A stretch of DNA of 64,000 nucleotides, from the NCBI RefSeq assembly GCF_030123405.1, contig NZ_CP126110.1, positions 3,596,001 through 3,660,000 on the forward strand. The letters are read 5' to 3'. Every line of letters starts with the position of its first letter. Position 1 is the first letter of the stretch. Below the pieces are notes generated by a model. That model was not told where the DNA came from. It was given only the letters and a program-made list of their open reading frames with translations, and made no database searches. Below, piece by piece: positions 1 through 8,367 of the stretch. The position numbers and the translations under genes are program-made. This DNA comes from Neobacillus sp. WH10. Lineage in GTDB: Bacteria; Bacillota; Bacilli; Bacillales; Cytobacillaceae.

Positions 1-303
1 ATAGACATCACAAAGTCTTACTAGGGCCGTAACATCTGGTTCATGTGGCTGCGCAGTTAATGGGTCGCGAAAAAAGAATATCGCATCCATCTGATTTTTG
101 GCGATCATTGCACCTATTTCCTGATCCCCGCCAAGCGGACCTGATTTAAAACGCGTCAAATTTAAACCAGTTGCTTCAAATATTCTTAAACCAGTTGTCC
201 CCGTTGCGTATAATGTATGTTTTGCGAAAATGGCTTGGTAGGCTGTTACAAATTGGACTAAGTCGTTTTTCTTTTGATCATGTGCGATTAATGCAATATT
301 CAT
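1..303 (-). CDS. mgsA: Methylglyoxal synthase, 3' end outside the window
   Basis: This enzyme converts dihydroxyacetone phosphate to methylglyoxal and phosphate in the cytoplasm, a bypass of lower glycolysis. About 101 codons are visible; they begin [15 protein letters not shown] and run off the window edge, so roughly the last quarter of a ~137-residue protein is missing. The family signature GPLGGDQ is at residues 55-61, with the catalytic aspartate at about 60, and a conserved histidine lies at about 87 in the TAQPHEPD segment. The ATG is 12 bases after the dapB stop, so it is probably co-transcribed with dapB and ypjD, as in B. subtilis. The identification rests on these motifs and on synteny. 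Confidence 0.93.
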   Translation of the reverse strand, partial: MNIALIAHDQKKNDLVQFVTAYQAIFAKHTLYATGTTGLRIFEATGLNLTRFKSGPLGGDQEIGAMIAKNQMDAIFFFRDPLTAQPHEPDVTALVRLCDVY

Positions 304-315
304 AAAAACTTGCCC

Positions 316-1119
316 CTAACTTAAAATATTTTCAAGTCCGTAAACAAAAATAGGTTGCTTCATGACTGTTTCGACAGCAACTTTTACACCTGACATAAAG
401 GAGCCGCGATGATAGGAATCATGTCGAATCGTTAATGACTGACCATCAGCACCAAATAAAACCTGTTGATGGGCAACAAGTCCAGGCAAGCGTACAGAAT
501 GAATATGCATTCCATTGTAGTCCGCTCCCCTAGCCCCTTTTATTGTTTCCTTTTCATTTGGGTGCCCCTGCTTTTTAGCTTCTCTAACTTCTGAAATCAT
601 TTCTGCTGTTTTTACCGCTGTCCCAGAGGGAGCATCAAGCTTTTGATCATGATGCATTTCAATAATTTCAACATCATGAAAGTATTTTGCAGCCATTTGC
701 GAAAATTTCATCATCAAAACTGCACCAATAGCAAAATTTGGTGCAATTATACATCCTAATTCTTTTTCATTACAAATTTGTTGTAACTCTTCTAAATCTT
801 CCTGCGAAAAACCGGTGGTTCCTACAACCGGACGAACATTATATGCGAGTGCTGTTTTGGCATGATACATACCCACTTCCGGTGTTGTAAGGTCAATTAA
901 TACATCTGCTTCAACATTTTGCAAACACTTTTCTATGTCTGTATAAATTGGCACATTAGATATGGAATGAAAGCCATCTACATCACTTAGCATCATTCCA
1001 TCATATTTATGATCAATGGCAGCAACTAGATTAAAGTGTTCTGTGTTTGTAACTAATTTCACCGCTTCACTGCCCATACGTCCACGGGGGCCGGCAATAA
1101 TAATATTAATGGTTTCCAT
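316..1119 (-). CDS. dapB: 4-hydroxy-tetrahydrodipicolinate reductase
   Basis: DapB carries out the NAD(P)H-dependent reduction of the dihydrodipicolinate precursor in the diaminopimelate/lysine pathway, which feeds both peptidoglycan and spore dipicolinate. The Rossmann motif GPRGRMG is at residues 10-16 and VGTTGFS lies mid-protein. The catalytic segment [13 protein letters not shown] is near residue 155. The length of about 267 residues is normal. A GTG three codons upstream is also in frame, but the ATG at 1119 is better placed behind GGAGTGAGGAGT and gives the canonical METINI start. The stop of ypjD lies five bases before this ATG, so the two are translationally close. mgsA follows directly. 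Confidence 0.95.
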   Translation of the reverse strand: METINIIIAGPRGRMGSEAVKLVTNTEHFNLVAAIDHKYDGMMLSDVDGFHSISNVPIYTDIEKCLQNVEADVLIDLTTPEVGMYHAKTALAYNVRPVVGTTGFSQEDLEELQQICNEKELGCIIAPNFAIGAVLMMKFSQMAAKYFHDVEIIEMHHDQKLDAPSGTAVKTAEMISEVREAKKQGHPNEKETIKGARGADYNGMHIHSVRLPGLVAHQQVLFGADGQSLTIRHDSYHRGSFMSGVKVAVETVMKQPIFVYGLENILS

Positions 1120-1124
1120 ACTCC

Positions 1125-1469
1125 TCACTCCATTTTATCAGTTTCAATTCTTGTCCAACGATTTTTATCCCTTGTATTAAATTTTGCCATGACATAATCA
1201 TGTGCTTCTTCCAAATCTATGTTTAAGGCATTGGCAAAACAAATAAGCACAAAAAGAACATCACCTAGTTCTTCTTCAATTGCCTTTTCCGTTTCACTAG
1301 ATTTTTTTGGTTTTTCGCCATAATAATGGTTTACCTCTCTTGCTAACTCTCCAAGCTCCTCTGTTAGTCTTGCAAGCATAGCAAGGGGACTAAAATAACC
1401 TTCCTTAAACTGACTTATGTATGTATCAACTTCTTCCTGAAGATCCTTCATCGATTTCCTATTATTCAA
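1125..1469 (-). CDS. ypjD: MazG-like nucleotide pyrophosphohydrolase YpjD
   Basis: This is a small all-alpha NTP pyrophosphohydrolase of the MazG/dUTPase-like superfamily. The E-rich metal-binding helices are visible as [15 protein letters not shown] and [11 protein letters not shown]. The open frame reaches 1502, but the TTG at 1469 sits eight bases behind a GAGGTGG ribosome-binding site and yields about 114 residues, which agrees with the ~111 known for B. subtilis YpjD; the upstream extension is therefore rejected. It is the first gene of the ypjD-dapB-mgsA run. The physiological substrate is not established, and a role in cleaning non-canonical nucleotides is inferred from the family. Confidence 0.88.
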   Translation of the reverse strand: MNNRKSMKDLQEEVDTYISQFKEGYFSPLAMLARLTEELGELAREVNHYYGEKPKKSSETEKAIEEELGDVLFVLICFANALNIDLEEAHDYVMAKFNTRDKNRWTRIETDKME

Positions 1470-1665
1470 TTTATTTTCCACCTCATTTTCTATATCGGCC
1501 AAATTTGATTATCTCTATTCCTTTTTTATGTTAGCTAAATAATGGCTGATTTACAAATGTTTTCGTTTGATAAGGCTCTATTCCACTTCTCGTTGCTCTA
1601 TTACTATTAATTCGTTATAATAAAAACCGCCATATAGAGAAAAATATGGTGGAGGAGGAAGGCTC

Positions 1666-2535
1666 ATGCTATTTGGACTAAAATTTAAAAATATCTTGTT
1701 TATCCTTTTAGGCACAGCAATTTTTTCATTCGGCCTTGTCAATTTTAATATGCAAAATAAACTCGCTGAAGGTGGATTTACTGGAATTACACTGCTTTTA
1801 TATGGATTGTTCAAATGGGATCCATCCTATACAAACTTAGTCCTAAATATTCCGGTATTTTTTATCGGATGGAAGTTGTTAGGAAGAAATACATTTTTAT
1901 ATACCATTATCGGTACAGTCGGTGTTTCCATCTTTCTTTGGATTTTTCAACGATATTCAATAAATATGCCACTTGAGCATGATTTAACTTTAGCTGCATT
2001 GTTTGCTGGTATATTCACCGGGATCGGGTTAGGTATTATTTTCCGTTTTGGGGGTACAACAGGGGGAGTCGACATTATTGCAAGACTTGTTCAAAAATAT
2101 GCAGGTTGGAATATTGGGAAAACAATGTTCTTATTTGATGCATGTGTTATTTTACTCTCACTCACATACATATCTTATAAACAAGCCATGTATACACTAG
2201 TAGCTGTTTTTGTCGGCGCAAGAGTGATTGATTTCATGCAGGAAGGTGCATACACTGCACGGGGTGCAATGATTATTTCTGAAAATAATGAACAAATTGC
2301 AGAAAAAATTATGATGGAAATGGAACGTGGTGTAACCGCCCTTCGGGGATTTGGTTCCTATACAAAAAATGAACGTGATGTTTTATATTGTGTAGTTGCC
2401 AAAAACGAATTAATCCGCCTAAAAAACTTAATCACATCTATTGACCCGCATGCATTTATTTCCATTACTGTTGTCCATGATGTACACGGGGAAGGGTTTA
2501 CGCTAGATGAAAATAAAATGCCGATTACAGATTAA
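1666..2535 (+). CDS. ypjC: YitT-family membrane protein with C-terminal DUF2179 domain
   Basis: The protein has 289 residues, with about five transmembrane segments in the first ~190, including glycine-rich helices such as GIFTGIGLGIIFRFGGTTGG. A soluble C-terminal DUF2179 domain (about residues 205-285) ends in DPHAFISITVVHDVHGEGF. This is the domain order of the YitT/YpjC/YqfU family, whose function is unknown; transport or signalling roles have been suggested but not shown. It is one of few plus-strand genes and is transcribed divergently from ypjD. A GGAGGAGGAAGG ribosome-binding site precedes the ATG. A hairpin with arms CCGCCATAT and ATATGGTGG lies just upstream of it. Confidence 0.85.
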   Translation: MLFGLKFKNILFILLGTAIFSFGLVNFNMQNKLAEGGFTGITLLLYGLFKWDPSYTNLVLNIPVFFIGWKLLGRNTFLYTIIGTVGVSIFLWIFQRYSINMPLEHDLTLAALFAGIFTGIGLGIIFRFGGTTGGVDIIARLVQKYAGWNIGKTMFLFDACVILLSLTYISYKQAMYTLVAVFVGARVIDFMQEGAYTARGAMIISENNEQIAEKIMMEMERGVTALRGFGSYTKNERDVLYCVVAKNELIRLKNLITSIDPHAFISITVVHDVHGEGFTLDENKMPITD

Positions 2536-2576
2536 AAAAGCAATGTCCCGCTTAGGTGAGGACATTGCTTTTTTTT
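2534..2576. terminator. Bidirectional intrinsic terminator between ypjC and the YugP-like gene
   Basis: The arms AAAAAAGCAATGTCC and GGACATTGCTTTTTT (loop GCTTAGGTGA) form a strong hairpin with T-runs on both strands. It lies between two convergent genes, immediately after the ypjC stop, and overlaps the end of the metalloprotease gene. Confidence 0.88.
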
Positions 2577-3255
2577 AGTCATCATTTCTATTCATACCTG
2601 TAAAGATTAGTACGAGTCTTAATAATTCAAGAACGGCTACTGCTGCTGCAGCTACATACGTAAGGGCAGCTGCGTTTAATACCTTCCTCGCTTCTCTTTC
2701 TTCGCGATTACCTATTAGTCCGAGCGATACAACTTGATTCATTGCACGGTTTGAAGCGTTAAATTCAACAGGTAATGTGATAATTTGAAAGAGGACGGCT
2801 GCTGCCATAAAAATGATTCCAAGTAATAGCATTCCACTCATATGAGCAAAAATACCAATCATAATCAGAATCCACGAAGCATTTGATCCGAAATTAGCAA
2901 CAGGAACTAACATATGACGGAACCTTAGGAAAGCATATCCTTCCCCGTCCTGGATGGCATGTCCACATTCATGGGCAGCAACAGCAGCAGATGCGATTGA
3001 GTGTCCATGATAATTTTCCGGTGACAAGCGGACTGTTTTGGTTCTTGGATCATAGTGATCGCTTAAGAAACCGCGTCCTTCTTCAATCCCTACATTAAAT
3101 AAGCCATTCGCATTTAAGATTTCCCTAGCAACCTCCGCCCCACTACGATAGCTTGATGTGGGAACACGAGAATATCTAGCGAAAGTATTTTTTACTTTCA
3201 TTTGTGCCCATATAGGAATAAATACGATAATTGCAAAATAGATAAGGTAATACAT
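2575..3255 (-). CDS. YugP-type membrane zinc metallopeptidase
   Basis: This protein of about 226 residues matches the neutral zinc metallopeptidase 2 (YugP) family. It has an N-terminal membrane anchor (residues 1-18), the zinc motif HECGH at residues 95-99 and two or three more hydrophobic segments (about 110-155 and 190-215). A GPxE-like third ligand region is seen as PVEFNASNRA. The ATG at 3255 follows GGAGGTCAAT; the longer frame starts with a TTG inside that ribosome-binding site and is rejected. B. subtilis has yugP elsewhere, so the position beside ypjB is a difference in gene order or a paralogue. The substrate is unknown, and membrane-protein quality control is only a guess from the family. 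Confidence 0.82.
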   Translation of the reverse strand: MYYLIYFAIIVFIPIWAQMKVKNTFARYSRVPTSSYRSGAEVAREILNANGLFNVGIEEGRGFLSDHYDPRTKTVRLSPENYHGHSIASAAVAAHECGHAIQDGEGYAFLRFRHMLVPVANFGSNASWILIMIGIFAHMSGMLLLGIIFMAAAVLFQIITLPVEFNASNRAMNQVVSLGLIGNREEREARKVLNAAALTYVAAAAVAVLELLRLVLIFTGMNRNDD

Positions 3256-3312
3256 ATTGACCTCCAAATCAGCTCGTGGTGTTATTGATATTAAGTACGC
3301 CGATTAGACGCA

Positions 3313-4107
3313 TCAATCCTTTAAGTCTCTTGACCGATTTTTTTTCAGAGCTTTATCACCCTGGTACTTTCTCCAGCCTACATAAGATAATGTCATGATA
3401 ATAATACTTCCTGTAGAAATGATGACCCACCATAGTGAAGGGTCTGCATCATCCTCTTCCATATTAGCAAACAGGTTTTTTAAATCTGTGTCAAGTGCAT
3501 CAAGCTCCTGCTGACTTTTTGAATTATTGACAATTTGAGAACGAAATTCATTAATAAAATCAATCCGTGTATCTAATCTTTGAATATTTTCTACAGGTAC
3601 ATCTATTTTCATACTAGGATAAATGACATTATATAATGATAAAAAGGTGTTAAAGTTTGTATGAAAATGAGCCGTATCACCATTGAGGGCTGCTTCTTTT
3701 GCTTGGTGAAAGGCGGTCATTATTTGTTCTTCCATTTCTGTCCATAAAGGTTGATGGCTTGTTGCTAATGCATCAATAACAAGACGAAATTTTGTTAGTT
3801 TATTAATTCTTTCCTCATATTCCATGTTGGCACTTACGGCAGCTTCCATCGCTTCATCATGAGAGGTATTAACAATTCTAACCTCATCCATTGATAAGGG
3901 CTTCGTTGTCCCGTTTATGCTAGTAAATTGGTCAGAAAAATAATCCAGCAATTTTTTTGCATCTTCATATCTTTGAAACTTCACCATTTGGAGAGCTTCA
4001 TCGGAGATATCATCCAGCTTCTCCATTGGCGATTGCTGTTCAGCATAAACAGTTATGGGAGTTAGCATAATGATAATTGCTAAAAAAAATAACCATCTGA
4101 TTTTCAA
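3313..4107 (-). CDS. ypjB: Sporulation protein YpjB
   Basis: The protein has 264 residues: an N-terminal signal peptide (about 1-22, ending VYAEQ), a charged helical extracytoplasmic region, and a C-terminal transmembrane segment near 227-244 followed by a basic tail (RKYQGDKALKKNRS). This is the architecture of the Bacillus YpjB sporulation family, which neighbours ypjA and the qcr operon in B. subtilis. The start is a TTG behind an AGGGGGG-rich ribosome-binding site. The molecular role is not known. The gene lies between the YugP-like protease and a 220-bp gap that separates it from ypjA. Confidence 0.8.
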   Translation of the reverse strand: MKIRWLFFLAIIIMLTPITVYAEQQSPMEKLDDISDEALQMVKFQRYEDAKKLLDYFSDQFTSINGTTKPLSMDEVRIVNTSHDEAMEAAVSANMEYEERINKLTKFRLVIDALATSHQPLWTEMEEQIMTAFHQAKEAALNGDTAHFHTNFNTFLSLYNVIYPSMKIDVPVENIQRLDTRIDFINEFRSQIVNNSKSQQELDALDTDLKNLFANMEEDDADPSLWWVIISTGSIIIMTLSYVGWRKYQGDKALKKNRSRDLKD

Positions 4108-4189
4108 TCCTTGTCCCCCCTTTCATTACTAATAAAATGTATGTAGGGTTGGACAAGGTTAGACCATTTTAAAACTATTTTATTTTAAA

Positions 4190-4336
4190 TAAAACCCGCC
4201 TAATGGCGAGCAACCAGGACAGAAGAAAGCGGCGAATTTCGTAGCAAAGCAAATCTTTTCAACTGCGATTCATAAACTCCGAAGCATTCCTTCGTGCACT
4301 TATGCCTTATAGGAAAGTTATTATTTCCTATAAGCC
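4190..4336. repeat. Intergenic repeat sequence touching the ypjA stop codon
   Basis: The 220-bp ypjB-ypjA gap carries no gene. Its ypjA-proximal end holds GTGCACTTATGCC followed by a TATAGGAAAGTTA...TTTCCTATA palindrome. This corresponds to the reverse complement of one end of the dispersed 91-bp repeat seen at 20431, 25455, 36515 and 36606. The copy is partial and diverged. The palindrome overlaps the ypjA TAG stop codon, so it could also act as its 3' hairpin. Confidence 0.55.
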
Positions 4337-4918
4337 TAGTTTAAACCTTCCAGGACGAATAGTAAAATAAAATGCAATTCCTAATGAAAGAATAGAAAGC
4401 CAGAACGTAAAATAGCCAATTTGTGGTATATAACGATCAAGCATATGATAGCTAGGTAACATAAAAAAGACGTAATCAATGACATCATTATGGAGTGTCC
4501 ATATGGCAGTTATAATTAAATGCCTCCATTTAAACCGGTAAAATGGTGCATACAAAATCCCTTGGACGGCCATTGCAAAATGAGAAAAAATTAACATATA
4601 TCCTATCAAGTCAAGTTCTCCCTTGACAAAATAAACCAAAATATTCATGACCACGGCCCATATCCCATATTTAAAAAGAGTTACAATAGCTAAAGCTTCC
4701 ATTAATGGCCAGTTTTTCCGAAATAAAAATGCAATGAGGACAAAAACAAAAAATAAACTGGCTGTCGGGCTGTCTGGAACAAATGGAAGAAAAATAGCCG
4801 GTGTCTCTTTAAGCTGCCACCCATACCAATAATACCCATAAATAGTTCCTGCAATATTAACAAGAAGTAAAAGTTTAAGAACCGATCGATTTGCTAGTAG
4901 AGGATAAATCCAACCCAC
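4328..4918 (-). CDS. ypjA: DUF1405 integral membrane protein YpjA
   Basis: This hydrophobic protein of about 196 residues has six predicted membrane spans and the family segment GYYWYGWQL followed by FLPFVPDSPTASLFF, typical of DUF1405/YpjA. The function is unknown. The GTG at 4918 lies six bases after GAGGT; the GTG two codons upstream directly abuts the ribosome-binding site and is less likely. It follows qcrC in the same direction after a strong terminator (4964-4993). It is therefore probably transcribed separately or by read-through, although ypjA neighbours qcr in B. subtilis too. Confidence 0.8.
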   Translation of the reverse strand: MGWIYPLLANRSVLKLLLLVNIAGTIYGYYWYGWQLKETPAIFLPFVPDSPTASLFFVFVLIAFLFRKNWPLMEALAIVTLFKYGIWAVVMNILVYFVKGELDLIGYMLIFSHFAMAVQGILYAPFYRFKWRHLIITAIWTLHNDVIDYVFFMLPSYHMLDRYIPQIGYFTFWLSILSLGIAFYFTIRPGRFKLGL

Positions 4919-4963
4919 AAACACACCTCATTTCATCCTTTATAAGGAAATTAGTATGAATAA

Positions 4964-4993
4964 AAAAGCTGACGATTCTTTCGTCAGCTTTTC
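4964..4993 (-). terminator. Intrinsic terminator of the qcrABC operon
   Basis: The perfect 12-bp arms AAAAGCTGACGA and TCGTCAGCTTTT lie ten bases after the qcrC stop and end in a T-run on the minus strand. Confidence 0.85.
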
Positions 4994-5003
4994 TGCTATT
5001 TTA

Positions 5004-5777
5004 TTATTTACCAAGGCCTGAGATAAATTCAGCCATCTTCTTAAGCTGTTCGTCATCACCTTTAAAGATTCCTGGTGGCATTTTGCCGCCCTTACCTTCT
5101 TTAGCAATCTTCGCCACTTCATCAGCCGATAAGCCTGTTCCAATCAATGTTGGAGCACCAGCACCACCTTGAAGACTATCACCATGGCAGGTTAGACATG
5201 TATTTTCACTAGCAATCTTATATCCATCACTAGTCTTATCAATATCGACCTTTGCAACAATTTTACCTTGGCGCTCCGCAGCTGCCCAGTCATGTGTTGC
5301 AACTGATTGCCAGGTTAAAAATACGATAGAAGCCAATGCTAAAAGCATGAATGCAGTAGCAAGCGGACGCTTCCTAGGACGACGTTCTGGTCCACGATCA
5401 AGGAACGGTGCTAATAATAAGCCTCCAAACGCTAAACCTGGTATAATCATTGCTCCGACTACTGTATATGGACCAGACGCATATGTGTATTTCAGCAATT
5501 GATACAAGAACAAGAAATACCAGTCTGGTAATGGAATATAGCCAGTATCAGTCGGATCCGCTATCCTTTCTAGCGGAGCCGGATGTGCTACAGTTAAACA
5601 TAAAAAGCCGACAAGAAATACGGCACCTATCATCCATTCTTTCAATAGGAAGTTAGGCCAGAATGCCTCTGTCTTACCAGGATATTCTGAGTAATCCTTT
5701 GGAAGCTTCGGTGTGCGTGATTCAAGTGCTGGAACACGTGAGTCACCAACGAACTTCATACCTTTACCGCGATGCAT
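5004..5777 (-). CDS. qcrC: Menaquinol:cytochrome c reductase cytochrome b/c subunit
   Basis: QcrC is the fusion subunit of the Bacillus b6c1 complex. It joins a subunit-IV-like part (membrane helices near 50-68, 95-125 and 140-160, with the Qo motif PDWY at 84-87) to a C-terminal cytochrome c domain. The heme c site CLTCH is at residues 194-198, and the probable methionine ligand lies in GKMPPGIF near 233. The domain faces the outside. It is the last gene of qcrA-qcrB-qcrC and ends at a strong terminator. Its heme attachment depends on the ResABC system, which is also encoded in this window. The length of 257 residues is normal. Confidence 0.95.
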   Translation of the reverse strand: MHRGKGMKFVGDSRVPALESRTPKLPKDYSEYPGKTEAFWPNFLLKEWMIGAVFLVGFLCLTVAHPAPLERIADPTDTGYIPLPDWYFLFLYQLLKYTYASGPYTVVGAMIIPGLAFGGLLLAPFLDRGPERRPRKRPLATAFMLLALASIVFLTWQSVATHDWAAAERQGKIVAKVDIDKTSDGYKIASENTCLTCHGDSLQGGAGAPTLIGTGLSADEVAKIAKEGKGGKMPPGIFKGDDEQLKKMAEFISGLGK

Positions 5778-5835
5778 TGAGCAATCCCCCTCCTTTTTCC
5801 GTAGAGATTTGAAAAAACTATTTCAATTCCGATAT

Positions 5836-6510
5836 TTATAGCGGTCCAGAAATACCTTGTTTACGAATCATCATGAAATGCGCAGCCATTAACCCAAATA
5901 ATACTGCCGGTAAGAAGAATACGTGAATGGCAAAGAAACGGGTTAATGTTTGAGCACCAACAATATGTTCATGACCTGCAAGCAGTACCTTAATGTAGCT
6001 GCCAATTAATGGCGTGGCCTCAGCTATTTGTAGACCAACTTTTGTTGCAAACAGCGCTTTCATATCCCAAGGTAACAAATAACCTGTAAAACCTAATCCC
6101 AACATGACGAAGAAAATAAGTACTCCGACAATCCAGTTCAATTCACGAGGCTTTTTATAAGCACCTTGGAAAAAGACGCGTAATGTATGTAAGAACATCA
6201 TTACAAGTACTAAACTTGCACCCCAGTGATGCATACCACGTACAATTTGTCCAAATGCAACTTCATTTTGAAGATAATAAACAGATTCCCATGCGTTTTT
6301 AATATCTGGTACATAATACATCGTTAAAAACATACCGGAAAGAATTTGAATGACTGTTACGAAGAATGTTAGACCGCCAAAGCAGTATACAAACGCCGAA
6401 AAATGATGCGCTGGGTTTACATGCTCTGGTACTTCATGATCTGCGATATCGCGCCACAAAGGCGTAATATCTAAACGTTCATCTACCCAATCGTAAATTT
6501 TGTTTAACAA
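5836..6510 (-). CDS. qcrB: Menaquinol:cytochrome c reductase cytochrome b subunit
   Basis: This 224-residue cytochrome b6-type subunit has four transmembrane helices. Bis-histidine heme ligands are visible as H94 and H108 in RGMHHWGASL...HTL, and H196 and H211 in RFFAIHVFFLPA...AAHF. Cys43 in VYCFGG corresponds to the cysteine that binds the extra heme ci in b6-type proteins. It oxidises menaquinol at the cytoplasmic membrane together with QcrA and QcrC. The gene lies 3 bp after qcrA and 58 bp before qcrC, consistent with one operon. Confidence 0.96.
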   Translation of the reverse strand: MLNKIYDWVDERLDITPLWRDIADHEVPEHVNPAHHFSAFVYCFGGLTFFVTVIQILSGMFLTMYYVPDIKNAWESVYYLQNEVAFGQIVRGMHHWGASLVLVMMFLHTLRVFFQGAYKKPRELNWIVGVLIFFVMLGLGFTGYLLPWDMKALFATKVGLQIAEATPLIGSYIKVLLAGHEHIVGAQTLTRFFAIHVFFLPAVLFGLMAAHFMMIRKQGISGPL

Positions 6511-6513
6511 TGA

Positions 6514-7023
6514 TTACGCCTCCTTTCGTGGTTTCGCTTTTCCTAAATAAAGATAACCGTCTTTTTCCTTGTATGGATATACATCAAGCGGTGCCAGTGG
6601 TGGTGTACCCTTTACATTTGTTCCATCTTTCGTATAACGGCCATAATGGCATGGACAGAAGAATTGTCCCGGGTGTTCTTTGTCAGAATTCCAGTTAACT
6701 GTACATCCTAAATGTTTACAAACAGGCGATAAAGCTACAATATTATCTGACCCCTTTTCCCGATAAACCCAGGCAGATTCTGTTACATCCGACTCATACC
6801 ACGCATCTTTTTGCTTATAGGTAAAGTCAACACGAACCGGTTTCTCTGTTAATTCAGAAACCTTTTGCTTTGTAGCAATAAAATCCCCGCCAGCTTCTGC
6901 TTTTAATACAGGATCCACAGCGAAACGTACCATTGGCATTAACATACCTGCAGCCATAAAGCCGCCTACTCCAGTTAATGTGTAGCTTAAAAATTGACGT
7001 CTTGAAACGCGTTCTTTACTCAT
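6514..7023 (-). CDS. qcrA: Rieske iron-sulfur subunit of menaquinol:cytochrome c reductase
   Basis: This 169-residue [2Fe-2S] Rieske protein has an N-terminal Tat-type signal anchor (SRRQFLSY, residues 7-14, then a hydrophobic helix). The cluster motifs are CKHLGC at 102-107 and CPCH at 123-126, so C102, H104, C123 and H126 are the expected ligands and C107 and C125 form the disulfide. It is the first gene of qcrABC. A purine-rich GAGGGGGGGA ribosome-binding site precedes the ATG. Confidence 0.96.
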   Translation of the reverse strand: MSKERVSRRQFLSYTLTGVGGFMAAGMLMPMVRFAVDPVLKAEAGGDFIATKQKVSELTEKPVRVDFTYKQKDAWYESDVTESAWVYREKGSDNIVALSPVCKHLGCTVNWNSDKEHPGQFFCPCHYGRYTKDGTNVKGTPPLAPLDVYPYKEKDGYLYLGKAKPRKEA

Positions 7024-7168
7024 GTTTATCCCCCCCTCTTTTCATGAAGTTAAGTCCAGCGGACAATTATTAAACACATATAAAACTAGGACATAACAAT
7101 GATATATCAATCTGCAAGTAAGGTCAATATCATACTATTTTAAAAACATATAATCTGGAGATTTTTAC

Positions 7169-7621
7169 TTATTTTTCATGCCATTTTTGGATAAAGAGAG
7201 TTAACAGCTGTTTTACTTGATTATCAATAATTTCTATTTTTTGAGAATCATTTATATTCTCAAGCGGAAGGGATGGAAGCCATATTAACGACCCGCTAAG
7301 CTTGTCTTCATGTATACGCCAATCAAGCTCAGATGTGATGTAAAATATGTGCTTTAATTCACTCTTCGCAATATTTTCCTCCCATTTCAACAAATCGCTT
7401 AATACTATTTCATTTTTTAGATATGTAAACGGAGGAAATAATATTATTCTTCCTGTAAACTGCCTTTCTAAATGTCCTGTTAAAAGTGTGATAAATTCAG
7501 CCGTTGCAGCTGATTGTTTCATCTCACCCCCGAATGATACCGAATATAAAGGTACAACAGCTGTATCCACATACTCCTTTGCATTCATGTATGTCTCTAT
7601 ATCTTGAGGAATCCATTTCAT
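7169..7621 (-). CDS. ypiF: DUF2487 protein YpiF
   Basis: This soluble protein of about 150 residues starts MKWIPQDIETYMNAKEYVDT, matching the YpiF/DUF2487 family that precedes qcrA in B. subtilis. The upstream in-frame extension of nine residues is not supported by conservation, so the ATG at 7621 is preferred. No catalytic motif is recognisable and the function is unknown. A 145-bp gap with no clear terminator separates it from qcrA, so shared transcription is possible. Confidence 0.78.
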   Translation of the reverse strand: MKWIPQDIETYMNAKEYVDTAVVPLYSVSFGGEMKQSAATAEFITLLTGHLERQFTGRIILFPPFTYLKNEIVLSDLLKWEENIAKSELKHIFYITSELDWRIHEDKLSGSLIWLPSLPLENINDSQKIEIIDNQVKQLLTLFIQKWHEK

Positions 7622-7758
7622 TTTATACACCAATCCTTTTAATTTCACTATTTCAATAATATCATTATCTCCTAAAATAATAAAAGATAAAGTCGAATAT
7701 TTAGAAAAATTCCCAGTGGGTCGTTAATACCTGCTGAATATTGCAAAAGGAAGCCTGC

Positions 7759-8325
7759 TTATCGCAAACTTCCCTTTTGTTCAGTCACTGTTAGTTTATT
7801 TAATTGTTTAGTTAACATCTGAAACGCTTCTTGATTATGTTGATCAAGAGCTTCATCGATTAATTGCAGTAATTTTTCACGTTGAAAACGTTCAATACTA
7901 TTTTGTAACAATTGCTCTGCAATGATTCCATCCTTTTCATTGACTTGTAAATGTTTCGGAACGAATGGATTTTCTTCGAGAACAGCCGCATACTGGTGTG
8001 CCTGATTGGAAGCATGAAAATTTAATTGAATAAAAATTTCCTCGTCTCGATTTAGCCGAATATCATGAAAGGATTTTTCGGCATCTGTTGTCATAACATT
8101 TTCTTTATAAAAACGAAATGGTACTTTATCCACACAATGTGTTGACATAATCAAACCGCGCGGACAATACTGCGCTTGCTCAACAAAATGAACTTTTTCC
8201 ATCAGTTGATCGTGGCTCATTAAATAGTTGAGAATCCAAACACATTCTCTTCTTTTTAATTGATAATGATTTAAAAACCAGCGAATAAAGTCCTTTTTCT
8301 CGTTGACAGAAACAGGGGTTGCCAT
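7759..8325 (-). CDS. reoY: ReoY/YpiB, factor for regulated MurA degradation
   Basis: The 188-residue protein begins [20 protein letters not shown], a segment highly conserved in the UPF0302/YpiB family now called ReoY. In Listeria and B. subtilis, ReoY promotes ClpCP-dependent degradation of the peptidoglycan enzyme MurA, antagonised by PrkA/ReoM signalling. The N-terminal UPF0302 domain covers about residues 1-110 and a C-terminal helical IDEAL-type tail follows ([15 protein letters not shown]). The ATG at 8325 follows GAGGAGGGA; the upstream in-frame start lies in front of this site and is rejected. The gene sits 42 bp after ypiA and is probably in the same transcript. Confidence 0.87.
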   Translation of the reverse strand: MATPVSVNEKKDFIRWFLNHYQLKRRECVWILNYLMSHDQLMEKVHFVEQAQYCPRGLIMSTHCVDKVPFRFYKENVMTTDAEKSFHDIRLNRDEEIFIQLNFHASNQAHQYAAVLEENPFVPKHLQVNEKDGIIAEQLLQNSIERFQREKLLQLIDEALDQHNQEAFQMLTKQLNKLTVTEQKGSLR

Positions 8326-8367
8326 GATAATTTCCCTCCTCTGCATAATCAGCTTTTTTTATTCTTG

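Noticed and set aside
7743..7779. Hairpin CAAAAGGAAG...CTTCCCTTTTG at the reoY 3' end as terminator.
   Set aside because: No T-run follows beyond the stem and it overlaps coding sequence, so evidence is insufficient.
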